Of a stretch of DNA of 64,000 nucleotides, positions 53,542 to 64,000 are shown in pieces (the first letter of the stretch is position 1; every line of letters starts with the position of its first letter). This DNA is from Cheiracanthium punctorium. Lineage: Eukaryota > Arthropoda > Arachnida > Araneae > Cheiracanthiidae. The notes beneath the pieces were generated by a model, which was not told the DNA's origin, searched no databases, and saw only the letters and a program-made list of their open reading frames with translations. The stretch is taken from NCBI GenBank assembly GCA_038373885.1, contig JAWZYV010013010.1:1-64000 (forward strand). The letters are read 5' to 3'. Both the position numbers and the translations under genes were made by a program.

Positions 53542-54256
53542 CAGTGCACACCGATTATAACAGACCTGGGATATAACGTACCTAGAAGCTAGATCCCGAA
53601 TGAAGTCCTATATTTATAATGTTATTTAACTTCGGTTAAAACGTACTTAACAAAAGTACATACTTCGGCTATAACGTACTTTTTATACCCAAGTCAAAAA
53701 TAAAATTTTGATTTTCTTAAGCATTTTATTTTCCTCGGAAATTTCAGTACTTTCAAAAACACTCACTGTCCATTTTCAGATTCTCTAGCGAGGTGAATTG
53801 TGTATAAATTAATGGTGCGATCTTTAAGCCCCATCTATAATGAATCTGATGATAGTGAAGAAGAAACAGTGGAGCCTATACCAAGCATACCCAATGCATT
53901 AAATGTCGCAAAAAGATTATCACAATTTTTTGAATGCCGCAGTGATGCAGAGACGCTACAAAAGTCTATTATGGATAGCCAAAACTGTATTTTTAAGTAG
54001 CACCTGCTCACTTAAAAGAAAACTACAGATTATTTATCTCAATAAAAATTGTAAGTAATAGAGAGTTTTCTGTATTTTAATTAGATTTTTAAAAAATCAG
54101 ACCTGTTTAAAATGCATCATACAGTGAAATTATGAGGCCACTTTCTTTTTGTGTGTAACATTGAATTTTAGCGCCGGTATTGCTTACAGCATACTTCGGC
54201 TATAACGTACTACTTTTTTAGGTGCTGTAAGCGTACGTTATAACCGGTTTCTACTG
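53542..54256 (+). mobile_element. pogo/Tigger-type deletion derivative, 715 bp
   Basis: Ends CAGTGCACACCGATTATAAC and GTTATAACCGGTTTCTACTG are inverted and stand between TA and TA (53540-53541, 54257-54258). Further inner copies of CTTCGGCTATAACGTACT occur near both ends. It encodes a transposase tail at 53809-54000. Confidence 0.9.
53809..54000 (+). pseudogene. Tigger/pogo transposase, acidic C-terminal tail
   Basis: The frame reads an acidic stretch ESDDSEEETVEPIPSI followed by a helical end with ALNVAKRLSQFFECRSDAET and a stop, matching the acidic linker and short helix at the end of Tigger/pogo transposases. DNA-binding and DDE domains are deleted. Confidence 0.65.
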
Positions 54257-54755
54257 TAAATAAAATTAAATGAGTTTTTTAACACATGGTAACAAAATAA
54301 GTACTTTCTACGAACTCTACATCCAAAATTAGCAAATAGTAAAGTCCTTAAAGAAGGAAATCCTATTCAAGCCCTTTTTAAATTACATAGTAGCATGCAA
54401 ATGTCATGCTGTGGACTGTTCAATATCATAATCTAGTCTTCGATTACTATTAGAATGATTTTAACATATGTCATGCGGCGAGAACAATAATAAGTAAAAA
54501 GGCTTTACCTGTTCAAAGAATGGAACTTCGATATCGCCGAGGCCGTATCGTCGCAGTCCGTCATCAGTCGTTTTTCGATGCTGGACGAGTTATCTTTCAC
54601 ACAAGAAAAACACAGATTTAGATTTCCATCTATATTTATTCACATTCGACGAGGGAAGAACACTTGGTTCGTGGATCTTGATGTTAGAACTACACCTCCA
54701 TTATCACACCTTATTTTTGCTGCCGTGCTAGTGCCATCTCCAGGGGAAAACTGAC

Positions 54756-56877
54756 TAGAGATGGCCAATGATTCGATGAGTCGAATCAGTGATTCGAATC
54801 TTGGTACTGAGTGGCTCAGTCTTTACACTCACTCTCTACTGATTCGAATCTCAAGCCCTCAACTGTGGGGAAATACATTCCAAGTTCGAAGGGAAGGAAA
54901 ACTTATTTTCCCTTTGCCGTTCCCAGAGATTTTCCCTTACTCTTTCAACTCTTTTCGACTCTGAGTAGATAGATGATTTGAAACAGCAAATGAGTGGGTG
55001 TGGGTGAGTTGGTCACTGAGTTGGTGCAGCAACGAATCTTTACTGATTCAGTGTTTCGCTCTGTTTCGGTGATTGTATACGATCGTTGAGATTTGTTAGT
55101 TTTTCGAATCTTCTATCGACTCAGAGTCGAAAGGAGTCGAAAAGAGTTGAAAGGATGTTTCATTTAATTGAAGTTTTTTTTCCGAATCTTTGGTGTTTCA
55201 TTTCTTGGTTGGTGGTCGAATTTAAAGTTTCATCTGTCTGTGGGTGTGGAGTGGGTCGAACATCGCTTGCTTTTGGCGGGGGGCATAGGCGTTACTTCCT
55301 AAGGGCAAGAGGGGTCAATCCCTCCCCCGAAAAAAAAATTAAGAAAATTCAAGTATCAGAGCTATTTATAATAACGATATTTTCTACAATTGGAAACATT
55401 TTGTCACCCCATCCAAATATTACATGCCAATTTACGCCAATGCTCGTGGAAGAGCGGGGGGTGTCTCAAAGTTGTTTAAACCTTTTTTCCTCGGGGGTAC
55501 TCCCTCCTTCCAACTTGTCTGACTGGTTTAATATTTATTTAAATTTTTTTTGAAACATCCCTTTTCTACTTTTAACTTCAATATATGTCCCCCTGCCCCC
55601 ACCCTAAAAAAAAAACAAAAAAAAAAAACGGAACGTTAAGTTTACATGGTGGCGGGTTTTCATGTGAAGGGAAATAGAATGAAATAAAGTTAGGATTGTG
55701 CTCGTCACTTTTAATGAAGGATACAGGGGCGGTATTAAGCGCTCTCACAAAAGGACTTTGTAGTAAGCAAAATAACATTTTGCTTTATTGCAGCAGATTT
55801 CGTTTTTTTTTTTTTTTTTTTTACCTTGTTTTTCGTTTAAGGGGAATGATTTTATTTTCTTTCGTAATTCAGAGAAATACAAAATAGGGTCTAAAGCAGT
55901 GGCGTAGTTAGTGTTATTGACAGTGGTGTAGCCAGGATTTTATTTCGGGGTGGGCTGGGTATCAAATTTAAAGATAAAGTTCAATTGTAAGCTAAGTAAA
56001 GGGTCTCTTTTTTTTTGGGGGGGGGGGGGCAGCAGCCCCTCAGTAGGACTGGGCCAAAAATCGATAAATATCGACATATCGGTTTTATTTCAACATCAAA
56101 TATCCGATATTCCCATTTTCATTTCAGTGAAATCTCGAATTCGATAAAGGTAAAAAATACAGGCCGGCCAGGGGCGTAGCCAGAAATTTTTCATGGGGGG
56201 GGGGGGGGGTTATGACTACTGCAACTCATATATGTATACGTGTGTATGATAATGTAGTGAAGAATATACATTTTGTATGGCAAAAAATTCCTCATGGGGG
56301 GTTATGACCCCCCTAATCCCCCCCTTGGCTACGCCTCTGAGGCCGGCGATAAGAAAATCCTGAGATCAATACCAGCTTGTGATGCTTTTGCTACTGCTTT
56401 CTCTCCGCTGATGACGATGCCGGATCGCGGAAAAAACAGCTCCATGGTTTATTAGTCTAATTACCATAATTAATTAACGTATATCTCGGAACCTATCCAC
56501 TGGAGCGCGTTTTTATTGATTCTCGACCCCCCCTTAGGAACCCCCATCGTTGCATAAAATTTTGAATACTTTGACACCAAACTTAACCTTTTAATCTTAC
56601 AGGCCCAGGGGGTCATACGAAGCTCCCCTGTATTTTCATTTCGGGCAGTTTAAACACTAGTTTTACTTGAGCAAGGAGAGAGAGAGATGCTAACTGCCCG
56701 AGAACTCAGCGGAGAAGAAACCCGATGAATGGGTGAAGGGTGCTTAAATAGTACGGCTTTCGGCGCAGAGAGAGGGAAAATTTCTTTAGTTGTTTTATTG
56801 ATTCAAGATTCGAATCATCGAAGTAGTGAGTGAGTCGAGATTCGAATCAGTAAAATGAGTCGAACCGCCCATCTCTA
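54756..56877. mobile_element. Composite non-autonomous hAT element, copy B (2122 bp, inverted)
   Basis: Ends TAGAGATGGCCAATG and GCCCATCTCTA, with a perfect 8-bp TSD AAACTGAC (54748-54755, 56878-56885). It is an inverted counterpart of 15177-17882: same subterminal GATTCGAATC motifs, the same T-rich tract near AACGGAACGTTAAG, the same nested MITE and TSD. Differences: one array unit instead of 2.7, one 78-bp unit, and about 150 extra bases at 55350-55500. Confidence 0.93.
56169..56339. mobile_element. hAT MITE of the CAGGGGCGTAGCC family, copy 5
   Basis: Ends CAGGGGCGTAGCCAG and GGCTACGCCTCTG, with TSD AGGCCGGC (56161-56168, 56340-56347), the complement of the TSD of copy 3. It is the same ancestral insertion carried along by hAT copy B. 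Confidence 0.95.
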
Positions 56878-57279
56878 AAACTGACCATGCTGCCTAACCG
56901 CGCGATGTCGTCTGGGTATCTCGATGGGCATGCGCAAAAAAAACAACCAATCCTGGGGCCGGAGGGCTGCTATGCTGCCAGGTTGCCATTTTGGCGAACC
57001 AGATCGCTAAAATTTTGGCACAAAAAAAAAGGAATCGCTAAAAGTGTTATAATTAAGTAATATGTGACGCCAGTGGGTTATTCCACGAAATATATTAAAA
57101 AAACATTGAAAAATGAAATGGTTTTTCAAAAATATATTAAAAAAATGAGGGATACAAATAAAGAATTAAGTTCAGAGGACTCTTGTATAAGTTAATAATT
57201 AAGTTAGGGAAATAGATAACCTATGTCATAGGATAACATATTAGTTAGGTAAATCAAGAACATATGTTATGGCATAACA

Positions 57280-57297
57280 TATTCTCCCCTTTGCTAA
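57280..57297 (-). promoter_or_regulatory. Polypurine tract of the second gypsy element
   Basis: On the minus strand GCAAAGGGGAGAATA directly precedes the LTR terminus TGTTATGCC. Confidence 0.7.
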
Positions 57298-57431
57298 GAA
57301 AGAAAGAAAGATCCACGAACACTGTGTCAATACAGGGGAAACATACTATACCCTGACAATGGGTAGACCTGATATTTCACATAAGATGAAACATATATGA
57401 ATTGTATTTTTCACATTCACATCCTTATTAA

Positions 57432-57552
57432 ACAGGAAAACACATCAAATTACTAAAAGGAAAACACATCAAATTATTAAAGAGGAAAACACATCAAATT
57501 ACTAAAAAAAGAAAACACATCACATTTCTAAAGAGGAAAACACATCAAATTG
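57432..57552 (-). repeat. Tandem array of about 25-bp units, five copies
   Basis: GGAAAACACATCAAATTACT-type units repeat about five times with small length changes, in the 3' untranslated part of the gypsy element between integrase and the LTR. Confidence 0.9.
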
Positions 57553-57987
57553 GATGTCGACATCATACATCTTGCTATAACTGTTAACATAAAATGCATA
57601 AAAGGTACACAACTCTTCGAGAAAAAAAAATCACCACATCCTGAAACTGTACACACACATATATGTATATATATCTATTTGAACAAAGCTTTGTTGCATG
57701 TTTTATGATTTCATTATACACTTGCATATATGGGATATTTTACAAAATTTGTGTTTAATATAAAACTTGTTGCATGATCATGACTTATCTGAAAGTATAA
57801 ATTCTAAAAATATATTTTGAAGACCCTTAAAGAACACACAATCAAATGATGATATGAAAAAGGAAAAGAAAAAAATATATAAATGTTACACATATTCTGT
57901 CCAGCAGAAAAAAATGTGCAACCTAGGTGGCCACCTTTTATATAAAAAAAAATAAAATAAAGAAAATATCACCAAAGGATTAGCCTT

Positions 57988-59040
57988 CTATTGTCTTCGC
58001 CTTAAATTGTAGCTTGGAACAGGATCATGTTGTTCTGGAACTGAAAAGGTAGATACATTATTAGTTACATCATCAGAAATACAAGAGTTTGTCAACTCAG
58101 GAGGTGGTATGTTGTGGGAAGGAGACTGTAGTTTGTATGGTGAAAGGTCTGGGAGTGATCTCTCGTCTTGCTCGCTGAAAGTCATATCCTGGCTGGTAAA
58201 AGGACCATGCAGAGCTGGTGGTGGTGGTGTCATCTGCTCAGGTTGTTTAGAATCATCATTTGGAGGATCTCGATCAAGTGTCACTGGAAATTGTTCGATT
58301 TGAGGTGACTCGACTGGCAGCATGCTAGAAGTGGGGTGATCATTGCTATTGTCGTTTTGTGGTAAAAGATGCTTCCTTCTTAACTGGGGCTTAAAGAGTC
58401 TATTGATGTGATATTTAACTTTTCGTGCATATGGATTTCCAGCTCGTTGAATAATACAATGAATGTCAGAAGGCTTCTCAATAATTTTAAAGGGTCCAGA
58501 GTATTCTTTAAGAAATTGATGAGAGCTTTGCAGGTACACCACATCTCCTACCTTCATGGACCGAAGTTTGGCTTTGTGGCGCTGGTGTTCATTCTGCATG
58601 CGTTGGGATGTGATTAAGTTGTTGTATATTTTATTATGAAGATTTTGCAGGTCCTTCATTAAGCAGTAATAGTTTTGATATTTGTCTAAAATTTTCTCTG
58701 AATTATTGTTAATAGTTACATCGTATAAGGTAGACAGTTCACGTCCAAAATGGACAAGATTAGGGGAGTGGTTGGTTGAAGAATGTGATGATGCATTGTA
58801 GAGCATGGCATGAATCTTAAGCGCATTTATGAAATTGTAGCTTTCACTCATCAGGGCATTTATTGTCGATTTAATGGCAGTATTGATTCTTTCTGAAATT
58901 GCATTACATTGTGGGTGAGCAGGAGATGTATACATTAATCTAATTCCATAATTAGTAGCAAAATCATGAAAAATTGTTGCTGTAAATTGTCTTCCCAAGT
59001 CTGTCAAAATTCTGGAAGGACGTCCATGTACAGATATATA
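57988..59040 (-). pseudogene. Gypsy integrase, second half of core and C-terminus
   Basis: The frame begins after a frameshift near 59045 (in an A-run). It carries the second catalytic Asp (TDLGRQFT) and the Glu 36 residues later (AISERINT), so DX35E is intact. Then come a helical region and a C-terminal VGDVVYLQSSHQF / YSGPFKIIEK, the GPY/F-type module, and a proline-rich tail ending YNLRRRQ. The tail of about 110 residues is longer than in many gypsy integrases. The first half of the core is on 59054-59800. Confidence 0.9.
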
Positions 59041-59053
59041 AGTAAATAAAGCA

Positions 59054-59800
59054 TTAATAACTTCTTCTGATGTTATTTTTCTTTAATGGAAATAATTGTA
59101 AGAATCGACTAAAATGATCAATCACTGTGAATATGTACATCCCATTGTGGAAAGGACCCACAATGTCACAAGAAACGTATTCAGCAGGAAAATGAGGTAC
59201 AGGGTTATTTTGAAAAGGTGCCTGAGGAATTCTATGAGGTTTTGCCGACAGACATCCGGGGCATGAAGCAATGAAATTGGCTGTATCGGCATACATACCT
59301 CGCCAAAAGTACTTGTTACTAATGAATTCAAATGTCTTTTTAACACCAAAATGTGGCAGGTGTGCAATTCTTAATGCTTTCTCACGCGAACATTGGGGCA
59401 ATACTACTTGATTTCTATACATTTGACCATTCTTTTCCTTTGCGAATGAAAGTAAATTGGTATTTGGACAAATAAAATAGAGCTTATGCTTGTCTTTGTT
59501 TGTGTTTAAGATGTCGAGGTGGATTGTTCTTATATTTTTGTCCTTCAGTTGTTCTATTAATATAGTATAATTGGAAATTTCTAAAAGAGGATCTGGTTTA
59601 TGATTACGAATTGCCTCATTCATGATCTTAAGCAAGTATTCTTCATCACATATATTAGCCTTATTTATATTGCTCTGACAATTTGTAGTATCCATATCAT
59701 TTTGTGTTTCCTCTGAGATATTTACATACTTCAGCATTTTTGGTATGTCATTTTCATTGAGTACATTAGGCATGATGGGCATGGTATTAACATTGGGCAA
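59054..59800 (-). pseudogene. Gypsy integrase, zinc finger and start of core
   Basis: The first 130 residues are a linker between RNase H and integrase. A zinc finger follows: His147 and His150 (AHLPHFGVKKT, closer together than usual), Cys180 and Cys183 (CPGC). The core starts with CDIVGPF, whose Asp212 is the first catalytic residue, and goes to FPLKK where the frame shifts. Only one base separates this frame from the downstream half, so the copy decayed recently. Confidence 0.9.
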
Positions 59801-59924
59801 TGCATTTACATGATTCGAAAGTTGATTCGGATCTGTGTTATTGTATACGTGGTCATCTTTCTGGTCTTTTCTTGTGGTTCATGGTTATACGTGTGATTTG
59901 TTTCATTTGTCTGATGTTCATCAT

Positions 59925-60460
59925 CTATTGCTCCCTTGGTATCTCTATAGGCAGAACATCCTGTGAATTAATCAAATCAGGATTATCGAGCAAATTGTGG
60001 GAATTATGTTCGAAAGAGTTTCTACTAAAATAATCTGCAAGAACATTACTCTCTCCTGGTATGTGTTCAAAAGTAAACGAATATTCACTCAATGTTGTCA
60101 ACCATCTTGTCACCATGTCTGTCGGTGACTTTGTCTTCTTGTACGTTTTTAATGGTTTACTGTCGGATAATATAAATGGTCGTTCAAATAAATAATATCG
60201 AAATGCTAGAATGCCTTTGACAATCGGCATCAGCTCCAGTTTAATGGCTGGATATCTCGTTTCTGCCTTCTTTAAAGTTTTTGAAAAGTACGACACAGGG
60301 AGAAGGTGTCCATCGCGTCTCTGCATGAGGATGGCCGATATTGCTACCTTCGACGCATCAGTGTTCAAATAGAATTTCTCATTAAAGTTTGGTTGTAACA
60401 GAAATGGACGATTAAAGAAAATTGTTTGTAATTTTTGAAATGCTTCCTCGTGACATCAAG
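59925..60460 (-). pseudogene. Gypsy RNase H
   Basis: A full set of acidic residues can be seen: Asp in NTDAS, Glu in KLELMPIV, Asp in LSDSKPL and Asp in ADYFSRN. The domain continues upstream of the apparent start (EEAFQKLQTIF), which is not an ATG. In front lies a TGA where the RT-RNase H connection should read through. The domain would degrade the RNA strand during reverse transcription. Confidence 0.92.
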
Positions 60461-60508
60461 TCCAATTGAATACAGCCTTTTCGCATGTCAGGTTGATTAA
60501 TGGGTCAA

Positions 60509-61384
60509 TTAATTCCGCAATTTAGGTATAAGGTGGCGGTAGTACCCGCATACTCCTATAAACTTTTTTAACTCACGCTTGTTCGCTGGTACAGGAAAGG
60601 AAGTTATTTTGGTGATATTGGCATCCGCTGGGAAAATTGAGTGTTCTGAGATTTGGAAACCTAAATAATTGATGGAGGATTGATGAAATTTACTCTTAGA
60701 TGCATGTATTGTTAAATTGTATTTCTTGAATACCTGGAAAATGGCATTTAATTTTGTAAGAGATTCCTCAAAGGTATTTGCGGCTACGACTAAATCATCT
60801 TGATAAGCGTAAATGCCTTGCATAGTAATTTCATCTAACAGAGTGTCCATAAGGCATTGGAAGATGGCTGAACTTGTTTTCATGCCAAATACGAGACGTT
60901 TGAACATGAAGCTACCCCATGGAGTGGTAAATGCTAACTTATCATGGTATTTTTCAGGTAAGTCTATCTGATGATATGCCTGTGGCATGTCTAATGATGA
61001 AAAGAATTTATACTCTGCTAAATTTGAAATGATTTCATTAATCTTCGGAAGAGGGTATGTGGCATGTTCAATGACAGAATTTAAGAGTCTTAAATCTAGG
61101 GCCAACCGATACTTCTGGTTGTTGGGTTTACTCGTCCTTTTTTTTACAAGTAGCATTGGACAAGCCCAACTTGCGACAGTCTTTTCAATTATATTAGCTT
61201 CAGTCAATTCTGACAGTTGTCTTTTAGCTTCCGATTGGAGAGCCTGGGGTATGGGAAATGGTAAGCATTTTAGTGGATATGACTGAGTAAACTTAATGTG
61301 TGGAAGAATTCTATCAGTGTGTCCCAATGTTATCAGAGATTTGGAGAAGACCTGATAGTTTTCGGCTAATAAATTTTGCAACAT
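60509..61384 (-). pseudogene. Gypsy reverse transcriptase
   Basis: 291 codons with the order of Ty3/gypsy RT: MLLVKKR, RLALDLRLLN, SSLDMPQAYHQI (catalytic Asp132), FGMKTSSAIFQ, the active-site box YQDD (194-197) in place of the more common Y/F-x-D-D variants with I, V or L, then FLGFQIS-like and ELKKFIGVCGYYR. It ends at a stop after PKLRN; the following DPLINLT stretch is one frame off. Catalytic residues are intact, the reading frame is not. The ATG may be internal to a longer Pol frame. Confidence 0.93.
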
Positions 61385-62800
61385 ATCTCTTTGTTTAGAA
61401 GTGCCATGACTTCACGAAGCCTAAGTTAAAATTTGCAAACACACCTAAATTAAAGTTAATTAAAAATATCAAGTAAACCAATTTCTTTTCCTAAAACAAA
61501 TGGCATAGAGGCCGAAATAATCGTATAGTTTAAAAGTTTTAAGCCGCCAAAAGACCCAGGTTCAATCTGTGCATTTCGCTGAAAAAGAAAAATGGCGCAA
61601 CGACGCCATTGTAGACCCAGTAACGAGACAAAGAAATAATGAAGAAACACTCTGTTAAACTTTAAAATCTTACATTTGTTTTAAATTAACTCAAAAAAAA
61701 CAAATTCATGGAAACACATTTTCTTTTACAATATTCAAACTTAGAATACCCATTATTACAAACATTTTAAGGTTCCCTTGTTTAAGTGCACTTAAAGTTA
61801 TATTTTTTAAAAGCCGACAAAGAAACAAAAAAAATTAAATAGAAAAAGGGAAAGAAAAGAAAAGGGAATGACTTATCGTCTGGTGAAAGAATCTGGGGGC
61901 CCCCATCGTGTTTTCTCTTCAAGTGTTATTTCGTAGTTCTTCCATCATCTCTCCGCGCTTCATGCCTCCGACGGGATGACACCACTCAGGAAATCTCAAA
62001 TACCAAACGACCAACGTCCGCAGGTAGCACCAGCTCGAGGAAGAAAAAACTTCGCTCCCTGACGCTCGCTTTTCCCTTCTCTGCCTTCTCACATCTGTAT
62101 TCATCCGACCATCAAGTTCATTCATGAACTTTAATTTTTCCATATCTTAGTGCATAAAATTTTAAGTGAAATTTATTTATTTGGTGAAGTTACGTTGCAT
62201 TAAAAGGAAATTTAATTATTTCGTTGGTTAATTGATGTATTTTGAGGCATTTACATTTTTTCTTGCACGTGGTTGTGTTCCTCCGCCGATTTCGATGTCT
62301 GTATCGAAACTTCATCCAATCTATCGAATTATGTGAAATGATGCAGGGAAAAAAAGGTAAAAAGAGAAAAAAAAAAAAAAACAGAAAAGGCAGAATAAAA
62401 GTTAAAGACGGAGAGAAAATTTTAGCATAAAAACTTTTTAAACCAAAACTTAAAATTTAGCAAATACTTTACAAAGCCAAAATATGATGTTTGTATCAAA
62501 AAATTTATTTAAGAAAAAAAAATGTCGGCATAAAGAAAAGGAAAAGTCGGCTCGATTTTAAAAAACACATATAAACATTTCTAACATTAATTATTTATCA
62601 AAAGTTACAATCATACCAATACCACGTATCAAAAGGAAAAAGTTTTGTTCATCCGATCTGGCAACCTGTTTTGACGTTAGCGCGCAAAACGAATCAAAAC
62701 AAACTGCGAAATCGGAAAGTTTGTGCCGTGAAAGAAATAATAAACAAACCCAAAAGATAAGTAGTACCACTTAAACATTACACAAAATATTACTCTATAA
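61385..62800. other. AT-rich DNA upstream of RT; no clear gag or protease
   Basis: Gag and protease would be expected here for a full element but I cannot recognise them. A minus-strand frame at 61456-61650 (with YTIISASMPFVLGKEIGLLD) might be a protease end, and a frame at 61919-62143 (MEKLKFMNELDGRMNTDVRR) is unplaced. Both are weak. Confidence 0.4.
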
Positions 62801-62943
62801 TTTGTTTTTACTACTCATAGATCGCTAGAACAAACATTATTTTCAAAACATTTTTCAGATCATAACAACTACATTTGTTTTTACTACTCATAGATCGCTA
62901 GAACAAACATTATTTTCAAAACATTTTTCAGATCATAACAACT
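62801..62943 (+). repeat. 73-bp tandem duplication, two copies
   Basis: TTTGTTTTTACTACTCATAG through CAGATCATAACAACTAC occurs at 62801 and again at 62874 with no visible difference. Confidence 0.95.
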
Positions 62944-62961
62944 ACCTTCCCCTCACCTTAA

Positions 62962-63227
62962 CCCTCTGAGCGTCCTCGAAATGGGCAAATAATGTAAAGT
63001 TGTTTTTACGGTAAAATTTTCATGTAGGTTTATACTTATGAAAAAAATAAAATTTTGATAGGAAGATTTCTAATTATTAAAAAACAAGTTCCTAAATTAC
63101 TTACAAGCTTTCATATTGGAACATATTTTATAATACCTGACTGTTATAAATAATTAAAGTTATAGATGCATTGCAGTGAAAACTGGAACGAAGCTGACGG
63201 GATTTTACGTCTCAGCCGCTTGGAGGG
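62962..63227. mobile_element. piggyBac-like MITE, 266 bp
   Basis: Ends CCCTCTGAGCG and CGCTTGGAGGG (9 of 11 inverted), with TTAA on both sides (62958-62961, 63228-63231). Short TIRs starting CCCT and a TTAA target fit piggyBac. No coding. Confidence 0.78.
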
Positions 63228-63231
63228 TTAA

Positions 63232-64000
63232 AAAAAAAAAAGGAACTTTTTTTTTTTTTTTTCTTTACACCAAAACCAACAGCTCTTTAACCACACCATA
63301 TGATCCTCACAAAAGGAAAAAAAAAGATTCTCAAAATAACAAATGAGAAAACATAAATGCTCTAAATTGAGCTTTACACGCCACAAAACATTTGAATGAA
63401 ATATTAAAAAAAAACTAAAATATCACAGCTTTACCCCAAATTGCAAAACTACCCGACTACATTGATTACTCAAAACATTAAGGTATATATATATAAAAAT
63501 TATTTATATCACATCATGAAAGAAAAATTTTGATGAGAACTGTAGGACTCCCAGCAAGAAAAAAAATTAGTTTCACATTATTCAACTCAAAAAGATGGCA
63601 TTAACCACAAAAATAAAGAAAAAATTTACACCATACTTGACATTAACTAAAAGGTAAAAAAAAAATTTCTCTTCCTAAATGAAAGAAAACAATTACAATT
63701 ACACTGTTAATATCAGTTCGCAGTCTACATAAAAGAACCTCCCTACTATCAATTCATTTAGGTTAGCTACTCCTATAATTAATAGCAAAAAAAAACTTTT
63801 ACATATCTTGCAACAGATATTAGGGCCCTAAATAACAGTGTTGTAATACAGTTACTACCAAAGACATACAAAGAAAATACATAAAATAATACTCAATACC
63901 AAAATACATATATAAAAAAAAACTTGTCAATCAAAATGTAAAAGTCCATCATTTTAATAACATTAACTTTTCACAAAACCTCTAGAGTCCCTTGGGCGAA
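63232..64000. other. AT-rich DNA, nothing recognised
   Basis: Poly(A) and poly(T) runs at 63228-63262 and a (TA)n run near 63483. No coding frame. Confidence 0.4.

Larger units (their letters stand above)
54510..57279 (-). repeat. LTR of a second gypsy element, split by hAT copy B
   Basis: Termini TGTTCAAAG and GGCATAACA form the TG...CA ends of an LTR, and the polypurine tract lies directly next to 57279. Without the hAT element and one TSD the LTR is about 640 bp. It is the 3' LTR of the minus-strand element; an AATAAA (minus strand, near 54635) may serve polyadenylation. The 5' LTR should lie beyond 64000 or be lost. The outer boundary rests on terminal dinucleotides only. Confidence 0.6.

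Noticed and set aside
57432..57552. CRISPR-like regular repeats
   Set aside because: Units are contiguous, without unique spacers, and lie in a eukaryotic retrotransposon UTR.
61919..62143. Possible gag start of the second gypsy element
   Set aside because: A short frame without capsid or knuckle motifs; mentioned only as unplaced.

Overview
The window looks like arthropod nuclear DNA (AT-rich, full of microsatellites and poly(A)/poly(T)/poly(C) runs). I found no host gene that I can name, and no rRNA, no functional tRNA gene and no CRISPR array. A chelicerate, perhaps a spider, is my guess from the mixture of Ty3/gypsy, mariner/IS630, hAT and Helitron elements; that is inference. Nearly everything recognisable is transposable-element DNA, in many cases with target-site duplications (TSDs) that can be read directly.

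Layout. 1-14 kb: the C-terminal end of a gypsy integrase, AT-rich DNA, a hAT-like element at 8.1-9.2 kb, a TIR element packed with AAGCTT motifs at 10.2-11.2 kb, and a cluster of hAT MITEs and Helitron pieces at 12.3-14.0 kb. 15.2-17.9 kb: a 2.7 kb non-autonomous hAT element (copy A). 20.3-25.7 kb: a minus-strand LTR retrotransposon with two 414-bp LTRs, a SCAN-like capsid and the domain order Gag-protease-integrase (Gmr1-like), internally deleted and broken by a 1.16 kb hAT element. 26-34 kb: foldbacks, a tRNA-derived SINE, a 5'-truncated LINE, mariner debris and nested MITEs. 34.6-36.3 kb: a 400-bp inverted-repeat hairpin and a Helitron terminus. 38.2-40.9 kb: a four-level nest (pogo/Tigger element > hAT MITE > Helitron > hAT MITE). 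42.4-50.2 kb: a mariner/IS630 element split by about 6.5 kb of younger insertions. 51-54.3 kb: a Helitron end, a foldback, a degenerate tandem array split by a hAT element, and a second Tigger remnant. 54.5-61.4 kb: a second minus-strand gypsy element whose LTR holds hAT copy B (inverted relative to A); its RT, RNase H and integrase domains are largely present but frameshifted. 61.4-64 kb: AT-rich DNA with a 73-bp tandem duplication and a TTAA-flanked MITE.

Most elements are non-autonomous, and every transposase or polymerase I can read is truncated, frameshifted or missing a catalytic residue. The value of the window is its insertion chronology: TSDs, empty sites and nesting let much of the order of events be read. 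The strongest observations are the Gmr1-like retrotransposon, whose deletion scar fuses integrase to the RNase H tail, the two-copy composite hAT element carrying the same nested MITE, and the four-deep nest.
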